Origin: Bacteroidales bacterium
Lineage (GTDB): Bacteria > Bacteroidota > Bacteroidia > Bacteroidales > WCHB1-69
Assembly: GCA_024400715.1 (NCBI GenBank)
Contig: JAKSMH010000081.1
Coordinates: forward strand, 1 to 5,994
Reading direction: 5' to 3'
Length of the DNA stretch: 5,994 nucleotides
Numbering within the stretch: the stretch's first letter is position 1; every line of letters starts with the position of its first letter. Below are positions 1 to 5,994 of the stretch, in pieces. The position numbers and the translations under genes are program-made. The notes below the pieces were generated by a model. The model worked only from the letters and a program-made list of their open reading frames with translations. It was not told where the DNA came from and did not search any database.

Positions 1-243
1 CTGGAATGCGATGCGGTAGTGCATTTGCGAAACGGACAAGATGGGTTGGTGGAAATAAAATTAGGTGGGGAAAATCTTAGTAATGAGGGTATTGAAACAC
101 TTCAAAATCTGACCCGAAAAATTGATACTCAACGGATGCCAGAACCTTCGTTTAGGATGATCTTGACAGCGGTAGGAACATTTGCATACCAACGTCCGGA
201 TGATGGCATTTGGGTGGTGCCTATAGCCGCATTGAAAAATTAA
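1..243 (+). CDS. C-terminal end of a DUF4143-type AAA ATPase (5' end outside the window)
   Basis: The reading frame is open from base 1 and ends at TAA 241-243, giving 80 visible residues. The visible part contains a DAVVHL strand, then VEIKLGG, then a long helix (ENLSNEGIETLQNLTRKID), then a FRMILTAVG strand and a final WVVPIAALKN. This matches, from memory, the C-terminal PD-(D/E)XK-like segment of the large family of AAA ATPases with a DUF4143 domain (about 400 residues), where E.DA...EIKLG is the conserved signature. These proteins are common in multiple copies in gut anaerobes and their role is not established. The GTG at position 19 lies inside the conserved segment and is not a likely start. 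The gene has no evident link to the polysaccharide genes that follow and probably marks the edge of that locus. Confidence 0.72.
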   Translation: MECDAVVHLRNGQDGLVEIKLGGENLSNEGIETLQNLTRKIDTQRMPEPSFRMILTAVGTFAYQRPDDGIWVVPIAALKN

Positions 244-250
244 AAGAATA

Positions 251-281
251 TTGTTCATTTATACCTCTTGAAAATTATAAT
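251..281 (+). promoter_or_regulatory. Possible promoter of the polysaccharide operon
   Basis: The 70-base gap between the ATPase stop and ugd is very AT-rich and is the only sizeable gap upstream of the operon. It holds an exact TATAAT at 276-281, which could be a -10 box. The best upstream partner is TTGTTC at 251-256, which matches only the TTG of a -35 box and is spaced 19 bases away, so the -35 is poor. The TATAAT also sits in a 12-base perfect palindrome (272-283). A chance match in AT-rich DNA is quite possible, and if the host is a Bacteroidota its main sigma factor would use a different consensus. No terminator-like GC-rich hairpin for the ATPase gene is visible here. Confidence 0.28.
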
Positions 282-313
282 TTATTGAATATTAATCTAT
301 TAAAAATGTTTTT

Positions 314-1621
314 ATGAAAATTGCAGTCGCAGGAACAGGTTATGTGGGTTTGTCCATCGCTACGCTGTTGGCTCAGCACAATCAAGTGGAAGCCGTGGAT
401 ATTGTTTCCGAAAAAGTTGAAATGATCAATCGTCGCCAATCGCCTATTCAGGATGAATATATTGAACGCTTTTTTGCCGAAGATGTAACTTTGTGCAAAC
501 AGAGCGCACCGGCGGATTTCATCCTTCGTCAACCATTGAATTTGCATGCGACTCTGGATGCGAAATTGGCCTACGAGGATGCGGATTTCGTCGTGATTGC
601 GGCACCAACCAATTACGACAGCGTGAAGAATTTCTTCGATACTTCGGCTGTCGAGAATGTGATTGAAACGGTGCTGAAGTATAATCAGCGGGCAGTGATG
701 GTAATCAAATCCACTATTCCTGTCGGATTTACTGAATCAGTGAGGGAAAAGTTTGCCGACAAAAGTTCTGGCGGACAAAAACCCAATGTCATCTTTGCAC
801 CAGAATTTTTGCGTGAAAGCAAGGCCTTGTATGATAATTTGTACCCGTCAAGAATTATTGTGGGATTTGATTCGTCTAATCCTTTTTTGGAAAATGCAGC
901 TCATATATTTGCCGACCTGATTCACGGAGGGGCAATCAAGCAGGATGTTCCTATTCTTTATATGGGTTCAACCGAAGCCGAGGCCGTGAAACTCTTTGCC
1001 AATACCTATTTGGCCTTGCGCGTGAGCTATTTCAACGAGTTGGATACCTACGCCGAAATCAAAGGTCTGAATACACAGCATATCATCGAAGGGGTGTGTT
1101 TGGATCCCCGTATCGGAAGTCATTACAACAATCCGTCCTTCGGCTATGGCGGCTATTGCCTGCCGAAAGATACCAAGCAGTTGTTGGCTAATTATGCCGA
1201 CGTGCCTGAGGATTTGATTCGTGCAATTGTGGAATCCAATCGTACCCGCAAGGATCTTGTCGCGGACCAGATTCTGAAAAAGGCGGGCTATTATGATTAT
1301 TATAATCGCGGAGACTATAGTGCTAATAGCGAAAAACATTGTGTTATAGGTGTTTATCGTTTGACAATGAAGAGCAATAGTGATAATTTCAGACAAAGTA
1401 GTATTCAGGGGGTGATGAAGCGCGTGAAGGCCAAAGGGGCTGAGGTCATCATCTACGAGCCTTCTTTGGAAGATGGAACAACTTTCTTCGGTAGTAAGGT
1501 GGTAAACGATTTGGAAAAATTCAAAGAGCAAAGTCAGGCCATTATTGCCAATAGATACGATGCTTGTTTGGAAGATGTTGTTGAAAAGGTTTATACCAGG
1601 GACATTTTTAAGAGAGATTAA
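314..1621 (+). CDS. ugd: UDP-glucose 6-dehydrogenase
   Basis: This cytoplasmic enzyme oxidises UDP-glucose to UDP-glucuronate with two NAD+. The 435 residues show the full three-domain layout. The N-terminal Rossmann fold has G7-T-G-Y-V-G12. The active-site elements are the [15 protein letters not shown] segment (E164), K226 and N230 in [12 protein letters not shown], and the catalytic C282 in [15 protein letters not shown]. The UDP-binding C-terminal domain starts with [15 protein letters not shown] (about 346-360) and ends VYTRDIF. It closely resembles the short enterobacterial Ugd (388 residues in E. coli) but has two extra stretches, at about residues 57-73 and 322-341. The ATG is placed two codons before the first beta strand, as in the family. 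The leader is A/T-rich with no clear Shine-Dalgarno. It is the first gene of the operon, 3 bases before the polymerase gene. Its product can feed glucuronate units, or other pentoses and uronates made from it. Confidence 0.95.
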   Translation: MKIAVAGTGYVGLSIATLLAQHNQVEAVDIVSEKVEMINRRQSPIQDEYIERFFAEDVTLCKQSAPADFILRQPLNLHATLDAKLAYEDADFVVIAAPTNYDSVKNFFDTSAVENVIETVLKYNQRAVMVIKSTIPVGFTESVREKFADKSSGGQKPNVIFAPEFLRESKALYDNLYPSRIIVGFDSSNPFLENAAHIFADLIHGGAIKQDVPILYMGSTEAEAVKLFANTYLALRVSYFNELDTYAEIKGLNTQHIIEGVCLDPRIGSHYNNPSFGYGGYCLPKDTKQLLANYADVPEDLIRAIVESNRTRKDLVADQILKKAGYYDYYNRGDYSANSEKHCVIGVYRLTMKSNSDNFRQSSIQGVMKRVKAKGAEVIIYEPSLEDGTTFFGSKVVNDLEKFKEQSQAIIANRYDACLEDVVEKVYTRDIFKRD

Positions 1622-1624
1622 ACA

Positions 1625-2896
1625 ATGACTCAAACTGTCGATACGGTATGGTTGCGGCGTGTTCGGTCTCGATGCGCTGTGTGGCAAGGGGTGGCCGACA
1701 AAGCGACTTACGCTTTGCTGTTGCTGTTGTCGATATTGTTGCCCCTCGTCTATCATCCATTTGTGATAGATTATGGAATGACTCATTCCTTGGATTTATT
1801 GCCCGTACTACACAAACTCATCAATGGCGTTTTTGTGCTCATTGTCTTGTTGACTTTGATGATGAAAGGAGGAATCCCATTCAAGTCATCACGATTTTTG
1901 TGTTTGTTGGGTGTCCTGTTGCTGTTGTCGGCCTTGGCAGAAATGGCATTTTTCGGCACTATGGCTATGTTTATGGAGTTAAGGGCTGTGTTGATATGTT
2001 TCTTTGCAGCACTGTTGGGTTGGCGCTTGAACTGGTCGGATAGGCGTTTGCTGGTTTTGGTCCTGGTTTTTGCCGCCTCGGTTTTGGAAATGGGCTTGTC
2101 CTTGGTTTTTATGAAAGGAATTGGTTTTGAGATTTCTCGGACGTATTTTGCCGAGCAGAAAAATGCGGTGGGACCGATGTTGGCTACGGTCGCGGTTTTG
2201 GCTGCAGGATTATTGCGTTGTAAACAGGACTTAAAGGGTAATCTCATCAATGTTGTTTTGCTGGCCTTGATATTTATGTGTGCCTTGACGATTTTGACCA
2301 TCCGAGCCCGTGCGGCGTTGCTGTCCTTGGGATTGGTGCTGGTTTTGTTGATTTATCAGAAATTTAAAGGAAAATATGTTCTATTAACGATAGTTGGTGG
2401 CGTTGTGCTGTTGGGAATTGTCGTGGCGTTGCTGCCGCCATTGATGAAGGATTATGTGCACCAAAGTCTATTCGCCGGTTTTTCTGGCGATGTTACTTCC
2501 GGTCGTATGGCGAGAAATGCCGATGCTTTGACTATTTTTATGCAAAATCCTTTGTTTGCGCATCTTAAAAATCCGATACCCGTTGAGACTAATCATAATT
2601 TTATTTTGTATGAACTTTGTGAATACGGCTTGTTGTTTGCTTTTCCACTGCTGCTTACGTATTTTTATTTGCTAATAGCCGTTATAAAAAGGATGTTTTC
2701 AACAACAGCGCAACCTTCTGCTTTTATCGGTTTTTATGCGATTCTGGTTTTGTTTGTGGTTTCGATGTTTGAATATGCCTTTCCTTTCGGTCCGGGAACG
2801 TCAACAATGTTGAATTTCGTGTTTTTAGGCCTGGCTTTCCGCATTTTTGAAGAAAAAATCGAAAAAAATAATGATAAAATCATCAGTTATGAATGA
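1625..2896 (+). CDS. O-antigen polymerase/ligase-like integral membrane protein (Wzy/WaaL superfamily)
   Basis: The 423-residue protein is very hydrophobic, with roughly 11-12 membrane segments by eye (about 28-44, 60-80, 91-110, 117-133, 141-162, 183-197, 206-225, 230-245, 251-271, 330-355, 367-385 and 394-407). Between the ninth and tenth lies a hydrophilic loop (272-329), probably periplasmic, carrying the motifs of the Wzy_C/O-antigen ligase family: DVTSGR (289-294), a helix ending NPLF (308-311), then NHNFILYELCEYG (323-335). The RARAAL segment (227-232) before the eighth helix is also typical. Family members either polymerise lipid-linked repeat units (Wzy) or transfer the glycan to lipid A-core (WaaL). 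Sequence alone does not separate these, but a position inside a glycan operon favours Wzy. The ATG follows ugd by 3 bases, with a partial Shine-Dalgarno AAGAGAG at 1610-1616. The 3' end overlaps the next gene. Confidence 0.85.
   Translation: MTQTVDTVWLRRVRSRCAVWQGVADKATYALLLLLSILLPLVYHPFVIDYGMTHSLDLLPVLHKLINGVFVLIVLLTLMMKGGIPFKSSRFLCLLGVLLLLSALAEMAFFGTMAMFMELRAVLICFFAALLGWRLNWSDRRLLVLVLVFAASVLEMGLSLVFMKGIGFEISRTYFAEQKNAVGPMLATVAVLAAGLLRCKQDLKGNLINVVLLALIFMCALTILTIRARAALLSLGLVLVLLIYQKFKGKYVLLTIVGGVVLLGIVVALLPPLMKDYVHQSLFAGFSGDVTSGRMARNADALTIFMQNPLFAHLKNPIPVETNHNFILYELCEYGLLFAFPLLLTYFYLLIAVIKRMFSTTAQPSAFIGFYAILVLFVVSMFEYAFPFGPGTSTMLNFVFLGLAFRIFEEKIEKNNDKIISYE
2889..2896 (+). other. ATGAATGA gene overlap, likely translational coupling
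   Basis: The start codon of the TviB-type gene (2889-2891) lies just before the TGA stop of the polymerase gene (2894-2896), in a different frame. No convincing Shine-Dalgarno precedes it; the upstream stretch 2851-2880 is A-rich instead. Ribosomes ending the polymerase could re-initiate here, linking the levels of the two proteins. The coupling itself is inferred from the arrangement. Confidence 0.6.
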
Positions 2897-4157
2897 TATT
2901 AAAATTGCCGTCGTCGGTTTAGGTTATGTGGGACTTCCCTTGGCACGCTTGTTTTCAACCAAATATGAAACCATTGGTTTTGATATGAATCCATCTCGGG
3001 TAAATGCCTTGATGAAAGGTCATGATGCCACTTTGGAAGTGCCGGACGAACTTTTACAGGATGCGATTCGTCATCACGGGTTTAAGTGTACAACTAATCT
3101 GGATGAAATACGAACTTGCAATTTTTACGTGGTGGCGGTTCCAACTCCGGTCGATGAAAACAACCGTCCGGATTTGGCACCGTTGCTGAAAGCCAGCGAA
3201 ACGGTGGGGCAGGTGATTGGCAAAGGCGATATCGTGGTGTATGAGTCAACGGTTTACCCCGGTGTGACGGAAGAGGAGTGCCTGCCGGTGGTGGAAAAGG
3301 TGTCCGGTTTGAAGTTTAATGTGGATTTTTTCGCCGGCTATAGCCCCGAGCGTATTAACCCTGGTGACAACGAACACACCGTGGAAAAAATCAAAAAGGT
3401 GACTTCTGGTTCGACCCCCAAAATTGCCGATGTGGTGGATGGCGTTTATAACAGCGTTTTGGTCAATGGCACGCACAAGGCACCTTCGATGAAGGTGGCG
3501 GAGGCTTCCAAAATCATTGAGAACTCGCAACGTGACGTGAATATCGCTTTTATGAACGAGTTGGCCAAGATTTTCAATGCGATGGGTATCGATACCCACG
3601 ATGTGATTGAGGCGGCTTCCAGCAAGTGGAATTTCATCAAGATGAGTCCCGGCTTGGTGGGCGGTCATTGTATCAGCGTGGACCCGTATTATCTGATACA
3701 GAAAGCACAGGTCTATGGTGTTCTTCCTCGCATTATGCACGCTTCCCGTCGCCTGAATGACGGGATGGGAGCATACGTGGCCAATCAGGTAATTAAGTGT
3801 ATGAATAAAAAAGGAGTGCTGGTCAAAGATGCGAAAATCTTGATTCTGGGTATTACCTTTAAGGAAAATTGTCCAGATGTTAGAAATACCAAAGTCGTGG
3901 ATGTTTACCATACCCTGTCCGAATATACCCACAATATTGCCATTTTTGATCCTTGGGCTAATTCTGATAAAGTAAAAGCAGAATATGGTGTTGAGGTCCT
4001 CAATGAGGCACCGAAAGATAAGTTTGACGCAGTGATTTTGGCTGTCGCCCATCGTCAGTTTCTGAATATGAATGTTCAGGATTGTGTGCGCGAAGGTGGT
4101 GTGGTTTATGATGTGAAAGGTGTTTTGCCAAGAAATATTATTGATGAAAGATTGTAA
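2889..4157 (+). CDS. tviB: UDP-N-acetylhexosamine 6-dehydrogenase, TviB/WbpO type
   Basis: This NAD+-dependent nucleotide-sugar dehydrogenase is predicted to oxidise C6 of UDP-GlcNAc or UDP-GalNAc to the uronic acid. The 422 residues match the length and sequence of TviB from the Vi-antigen pathway (about 425 residues). Visible elements are the Rossmann motif G10-L-G-Y-V-G15, VVAVPTPVDENNRPDL, VVYESTVYPGVTEEEC, GYSPERINPG (150-159), K208 and N212 in EASKIIENSQRD, the catalytic C261 in GLVGGHCISVDPYYL, and FKENCPDVRNTK (324-335). It ends DERL, as TviB ends DVRL. I chose the ATG at 2889, four codons before the first strand. In-frame ATG 2871 and TTG 2847 would only add a lysine-rich tail encoded by the 3' end of the polymerase gene. 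The start overlaps the polymerase stop by 8 bases. GlcNAc versus GalNAc specificity cannot be read off; a ManNAc-specific WecC role is less likely given the TviB-like motifs. Confidence 0.92.
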   Translation: MNDIKIAVVGLGYVGLPLARLFSTKYETIGFDMNPSRVNALMKGHDATLEVPDELLQDAIRHHGFKCTTNLDEIRTCNFYVVAVPTPVDENNRPDLAPLLKASETVGQVIGKGDIVVYESTVYPGVTEEECLPVVEKVSGLKFNVDFFAGYSPERINPGDNEHTVEKIKKVTSGSTPKIADVVDGVYNSVLVNGTHKAPSMKVAEASKIIENSQRDVNIAFMNELAKIFNAMGIDTHDVIEAASSKWNFIKMSPGLVGGHCISVDPYYLIQKAQVYGVLPRIMHASRRLNDGMGAYVANQVIKCMNKKGVLVKDAKILILGITFKENCPDVRNTKVVDVYHTLSEYTHNIAIFDPWANSDKVKAEYGVEVLNEAPKDKFDAVILAVAHRQFLNMNVQDCVREGGVVYDVKGVLPRNIIDERL

Positions 4158-4160
4158 GCC

Positions 4161-5048
4161 ATGGGAGATGTAAAATTGAAGTTAAAACAGCTCGGAATTT
4201 CCGCGATTCAAATGTTTTGGGGCGCGAAAATGGAGGAAAGATGCGTGTATTTCAACCACACGAGAGAATGGCCGAATCTTAAGAGCCCTCAAACCTGGGG
4301 CGAAAAATTGCTGTGGCTGAATCACCATTGGCAACCGGAGATCAAGAGTCTTTGTGCCGATAAGTATCGTGTGCGCGAATTTTTGAAACAGCAAGGACTC
4401 GAAAATATCCTCGTTGAACTATTGGGAGTTTGGGATAAAGCAGAAGATATTGATTTCGACAAACTTCCCGATAAGTTCGTGTTGAAATGCAATCACGGTT
4501 GCGCGATGAATATTTTAGTGTACGACAAGCTTAAAAAAAAAAAAAAAAAAACGGTCAAACAGTTAAATGAATGGCTGAAAGTGGATTTGGGAAAGACTTC
4601 TGGCGAATTGCATTATTCAAAAATCCAACCTCGCATTATCGCCGAGGCGTTCTTGCCGGTGAATAGCGATGCCGAAATCGTTGATTTTAAGATCCATTGT
4701 TTCAATGGTGAACCTAAGTTTATTGGAGTTTGCTATGACAGAGATCCCATCACGCAGACTTCCAAGGGGCTGATTTATTCTCCACAATGGGAACGAATGA
4801 TGATGCTGCAGGACGATGATGCGTCTTGTTCCTATCCCCAACCTGAAAATTTGAATGAAATGCTGGATGTCGCTCGCCAGCTGTCGAAGGATTTCCCACA
4901 CGTCCGGGTAGATTTATATGACATACGTGGAAAAGTCTATTTCGGTGAATTGACTTTTTCTCCCGACGGGAATATTCCGGAAAGAGAATATACGAAAGAG
5001 GCATCGAAACAGATTGGTACTTGGTTGAATTTGCCCACGATAAAATAA
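4161..5048 (+). CDS. TupA-like ATP-grasp protein, candidate amide-forming glycan decoration enzyme
   Basis: The 295-residue protein matches the TupA-like ATP-grasp family. Its order of motifs is FNHTREWPNLKSPQTWGEKL near the N-terminus, LCADKYRVREF (64-74), the nucleotide-binding strand KFVLKCNHG (105-113), AEAFL (161-165), DFKIHCFNGEPKFI (175-188), and the metal-binding end VRVDLYDIRGKVYFGELTFSPDG (248-270; D251 and E263 are the likely ligands). ATP-grasp enzymes activate a carboxylate as an acyl phosphate and join it to an amine or thiol. The family name comes from TupA of alkaliphilic Bacillus, needed for teichuronopeptide (polyglucuronate with polyglutamate). Members are common in capsule loci and are often annotated as glycosyltransferases. 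With two uronate-forming enzymes upstream and an opine dehydrogenase downstream, amidation of a uronic acid is the best guess. The ATG lies 3 bases after the previous stop. Residues 125-130 are six AAA lysines from a 19-A run, a likely slippage site. Confidence 0.85.
   Translation: MGDVKLKLKQLGISAIQMFWGAKMEERCVYFNHTREWPNLKSPQTWGEKLLWLNHHWQPEIKSLCADKYRVREFLKQQGLENILVELLGVWDKAEDIDFDKLPDKFVLKCNHGCAMNILVYDKLKKKKKKTVKQLNEWLKVDLGKTSGELHYSKIQPRIIAEAFLPVNSDAEIVDFKIHCFNGEPKFIGVCYDRDPITQTSKGLIYSPQWERMMMLQDDDASCSYPQPENLNEMLDVARQLSKDFPHVRVDLYDIRGKVYFGELTFSPDGNIPEREYTKEASKQIGTWLNLPTIK
4533..4551 (+). repeat. Homopolymer of 19 A inside the ATP-grasp gene
   Basis: Nineteen consecutive A encode K125-K130 plus the first base of T131. 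As written, the frame continues normally into TVKQLNEWL, which fits the family, so the sequence shows the full-length state. With one A fewer, the frame reads four codons (R-S-N-S) and stops at TAA 4564-4566. With one A more, it reads N-G-Q-T-V-K and stops at TGA 4568-4570. Runs this long slip readily in replication and transcription, so the tract could be a phase-variation switch. The exact length may also be a sequencing or assembly error. Confidence 0.95.
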
Positions 5049-5068
5049 TTTCTCAAAAGTCGCCTTTT

Positions 5069-5994
5069 ATGAAAAAACAATTGGTCATCTGTGGTGGCGG
5101 AAGTAGTGCCCATACGTTGATTCCTTTTTTGAAGGATTCGGCTTTTGAGGTTTCTATCTTGACGTCAAAACCCGAACAGTGGCATTCTTCGGTGAAGTTG
5201 GAATATCGTGCTCCTTCAGGAAAAGTCTTGGAACGCTATGAAGGTCCGCTTAAAAATGCTTCCAATAATCCCAAAGATTTGATTCCGTGTGCAGATTATA
5301 TAGTCTTGTGTATGCCGGTCCATAAGTATAGGACTTGCCTGCAAGAAATAGCTCCTTACATTCCGTCGGACAAGACGGTGTGCGTGGGTGCTTTGTATGG
5401 CCAAGCGGGTTTTAATTGGATGGTGGATGAAATCAAGCACCAATATCAGTTGAAAAATGTGGTGACTTTTTCTTTCGGCTTGTTGCCTTGGATTTGCAGA
5501 ATAATCGAATATGGTCATATCGGGGTTACTTACGGTGGAAAGGCAGTGAATTATGCGGCGTGCTATCCGCAGTCCTTTTTCCCGCAACTGAATGAGGAAC
5601 TTTTTGAAAATATCGGCTTCCGTTGGTTTGGGAAAGGTCATACCGAACAAAGTGATAATTTCTTGTCGCTGACCTTGTCTGTCGATAATCAAATTATCCA
5701 TACATCTCGTTGTTTGGGTTTATACAAAGTTTGTGGTCCGACTTGGCGGCGAAAAGAGGATGTGCCGATGTTCTATGCCGATTATGACGATGTGTCGGCA
5801 AAATTGTTGGCTGATTTGGATGCCGATTATTCCAAGCTGCGTGAACGCATCAAACTGATGTTTCCGGAAAAGAAGTTCAAGCATTTGTTGGATTATCTAC
5901 CCCTGGAACGCTTTTCTTATCAATCCCAAAATACGGATGTGAAAGAGTCTTTCGTGACTTCCCAAACCCTGACTTCAATCGCAACTCCTGTGGT
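5069..5994 (+). CDS. Opine (octopine/nopaline) dehydrogenase-family protein, 3' end outside the window
   Basis: The frame is open from ATG 5069 to the window end, giving 308 full codons with no stop. The family usually has about 360-430 residues, so a C-terminal part is missing. The N-terminus is a Rossmann strand and dinucleotide loop (MKKQLVICGGGSSAHTLIPF, G9-G11). CADYIVLCMPVHKYRTCL follows, a typical strand and turn of NAD(P)-dependent dehydrogenases. In the C-terminal helical domain, VDNQIIHTSRCLGLY (N207, H211) matches the family's N...H segment that holds the catalytic histidine. Near the edge, TSIATPV resembles the family's conserved TP stretch. Such enzymes reductively join the amine of an amino acid to an alpha-keto acid, such as pyruvate, giving N-(carboxyalkyl) amino acids. 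The start sits 20 bases after the ATP-grasp stop, without a Shine-Dalgarno, in the same operon. Substrates cannot be read from the sequence. Confidence 0.8.
   Translation, partial: MKKQLVICGGGSSAHTLIPFLKDSAFEVSILTSKPEQWHSSVKLEYRAPSGKVLERYEGPLKNASNNPKDLIPCADYIVLCMPVHKYRTCLQEIAPYIPSDKTVCVGALYGQAGFNWMVDEIKHQYQLKNVVTFSFGLLPWICRIIEYGHIGVTYGGKAVNYAACYPQSFFPQLNEELFENIGFRWFGKGHTEQSDNFLSLTLSVDNQIIHTSRCLGLYKVCGPTWRRKEDVPMFYADYDDVSAKLLADLDADYSKLRERIKLMFPEKKFKHLLDYLPLERFSYQSQNTDVKESFVTSQTLTSIATPV

Noticed and set aside
272..283. Perfect 12-base palindrome AAATTATAATTT as an operator
   Set aside because: It is made only of A and T in a very AT-rich gap, so chance is a sufficient explanation. It is mentioned only with the possible promoter.
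968..1786. A 272-codon open frame on the - strand opposite ugd and the start of the polymerase gene
   Set aside because: It lies antisense to a well-supported ugd. Its translation is rich in His, Ile and Gln with no recognisable domain, as expected from the codon bias of the + strand gene.
2847..2888. Upstream TTG (2847) or ATG (2871) as the start of the TviB-type gene
   Set aside because: The extra residues would be a lysine-rich tail lying inside the polymerase gene. The family begins a few residues before the GLGYVG strand, which fits ATG 2889.
3246..4052. A 268-codon open frame on the - strand opposite the TviB-type gene
   Set aside because: It is fully covered by a conserved dehydrogenase on the + strand and shows no domain of its own.
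4161..5048. The ATP-grasp gene as a pseudogene or frameshifted gene because of its poly-A run
   Set aside because: The frame as given is intact across the run, and the family motifs on both sides are in the same frame, so no break is present in this copy.
5055..5068. Small inverted repeat AAAAG/CTTTT with a 4-base loop just before the opine dehydrogenase start
   Set aside because: The stem has five pairs, four of them A-T, too weak for a terminator or a credible control hairpin.
5216..5701. A 161-codon open frame on the - strand near the window end
   Set aside because: The + strand here carries the opine dehydrogenase-family frame with recognisable motifs, which explains the region; the antisense frame shows none.

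Overview
The window is one end of a surface-polysaccharide (capsule or O-antigen type) biosynthesis locus. All genes read on the + strand and are packed tightly. Nothing identifies the host firmly. GC is moderate, leucine is written mostly as TTG, and leaders are A/T-rich with weak or no Shine-Dalgarno sequences. A DUF4143-type ATPase gene lies next door. Together these fit a gut-type anaerobe such as Bacteroidota or Fibrobacterota. This is a low-confidence inference.

Layout: 1-243 is the 3' end of a DUF4143-type ATPase gene that looks unrelated to the glycan genes. 244-313 is a short AT-rich gap, the only reasonable place for a promoter here. From 314 the genes are nearly contiguous: ugd (UDP-glucose 6-dehydrogenase, 314-1621), a multi-spanning O-antigen polymerase/ligase-like membrane protein (1625-2896), a TviB/WbpO-type UDP-HexNAc 6-dehydrogenase (2889-4157), a TupA-like ATP-grasp protein (4161-5048), and an opine (octopine/nopaline) dehydrogenase-family gene from 5069 that runs off the window end. 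Spacings are 3 bp, an 8 bp overlap, 3 bp and 20 bp, so one operon is likely. No flippase or classical glycosyltransferase is visible; these probably lie downstream.

How the genes may work together: the two dehydrogenases would supply UDP-glucuronate and a UDP-N-acetylhexosaminuronate, giving a polymer rich in carboxyl groups. The ATP-grasp protein belongs to a family named after TupA of teichuronopeptide synthesis and is a candidate for activating a carboxylate and joining it to an amine. The opine dehydrogenase would make an N-(carboxyalkyl) amino acid. Opines amide-linked to glycan residues are known from some Providencia, Proteus and Shewanella polysaccharides. The inferred product is therefore an acidic glycan carrying opine or amino-acid amides on its uronic acids.

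The most striking sequence signal is an uninterrupted run of 19 A inside the ATP-grasp gene (4533-4551). A change of one base in either direction gives a stop codon within a few codons, so this decorating step could be phase-variable.
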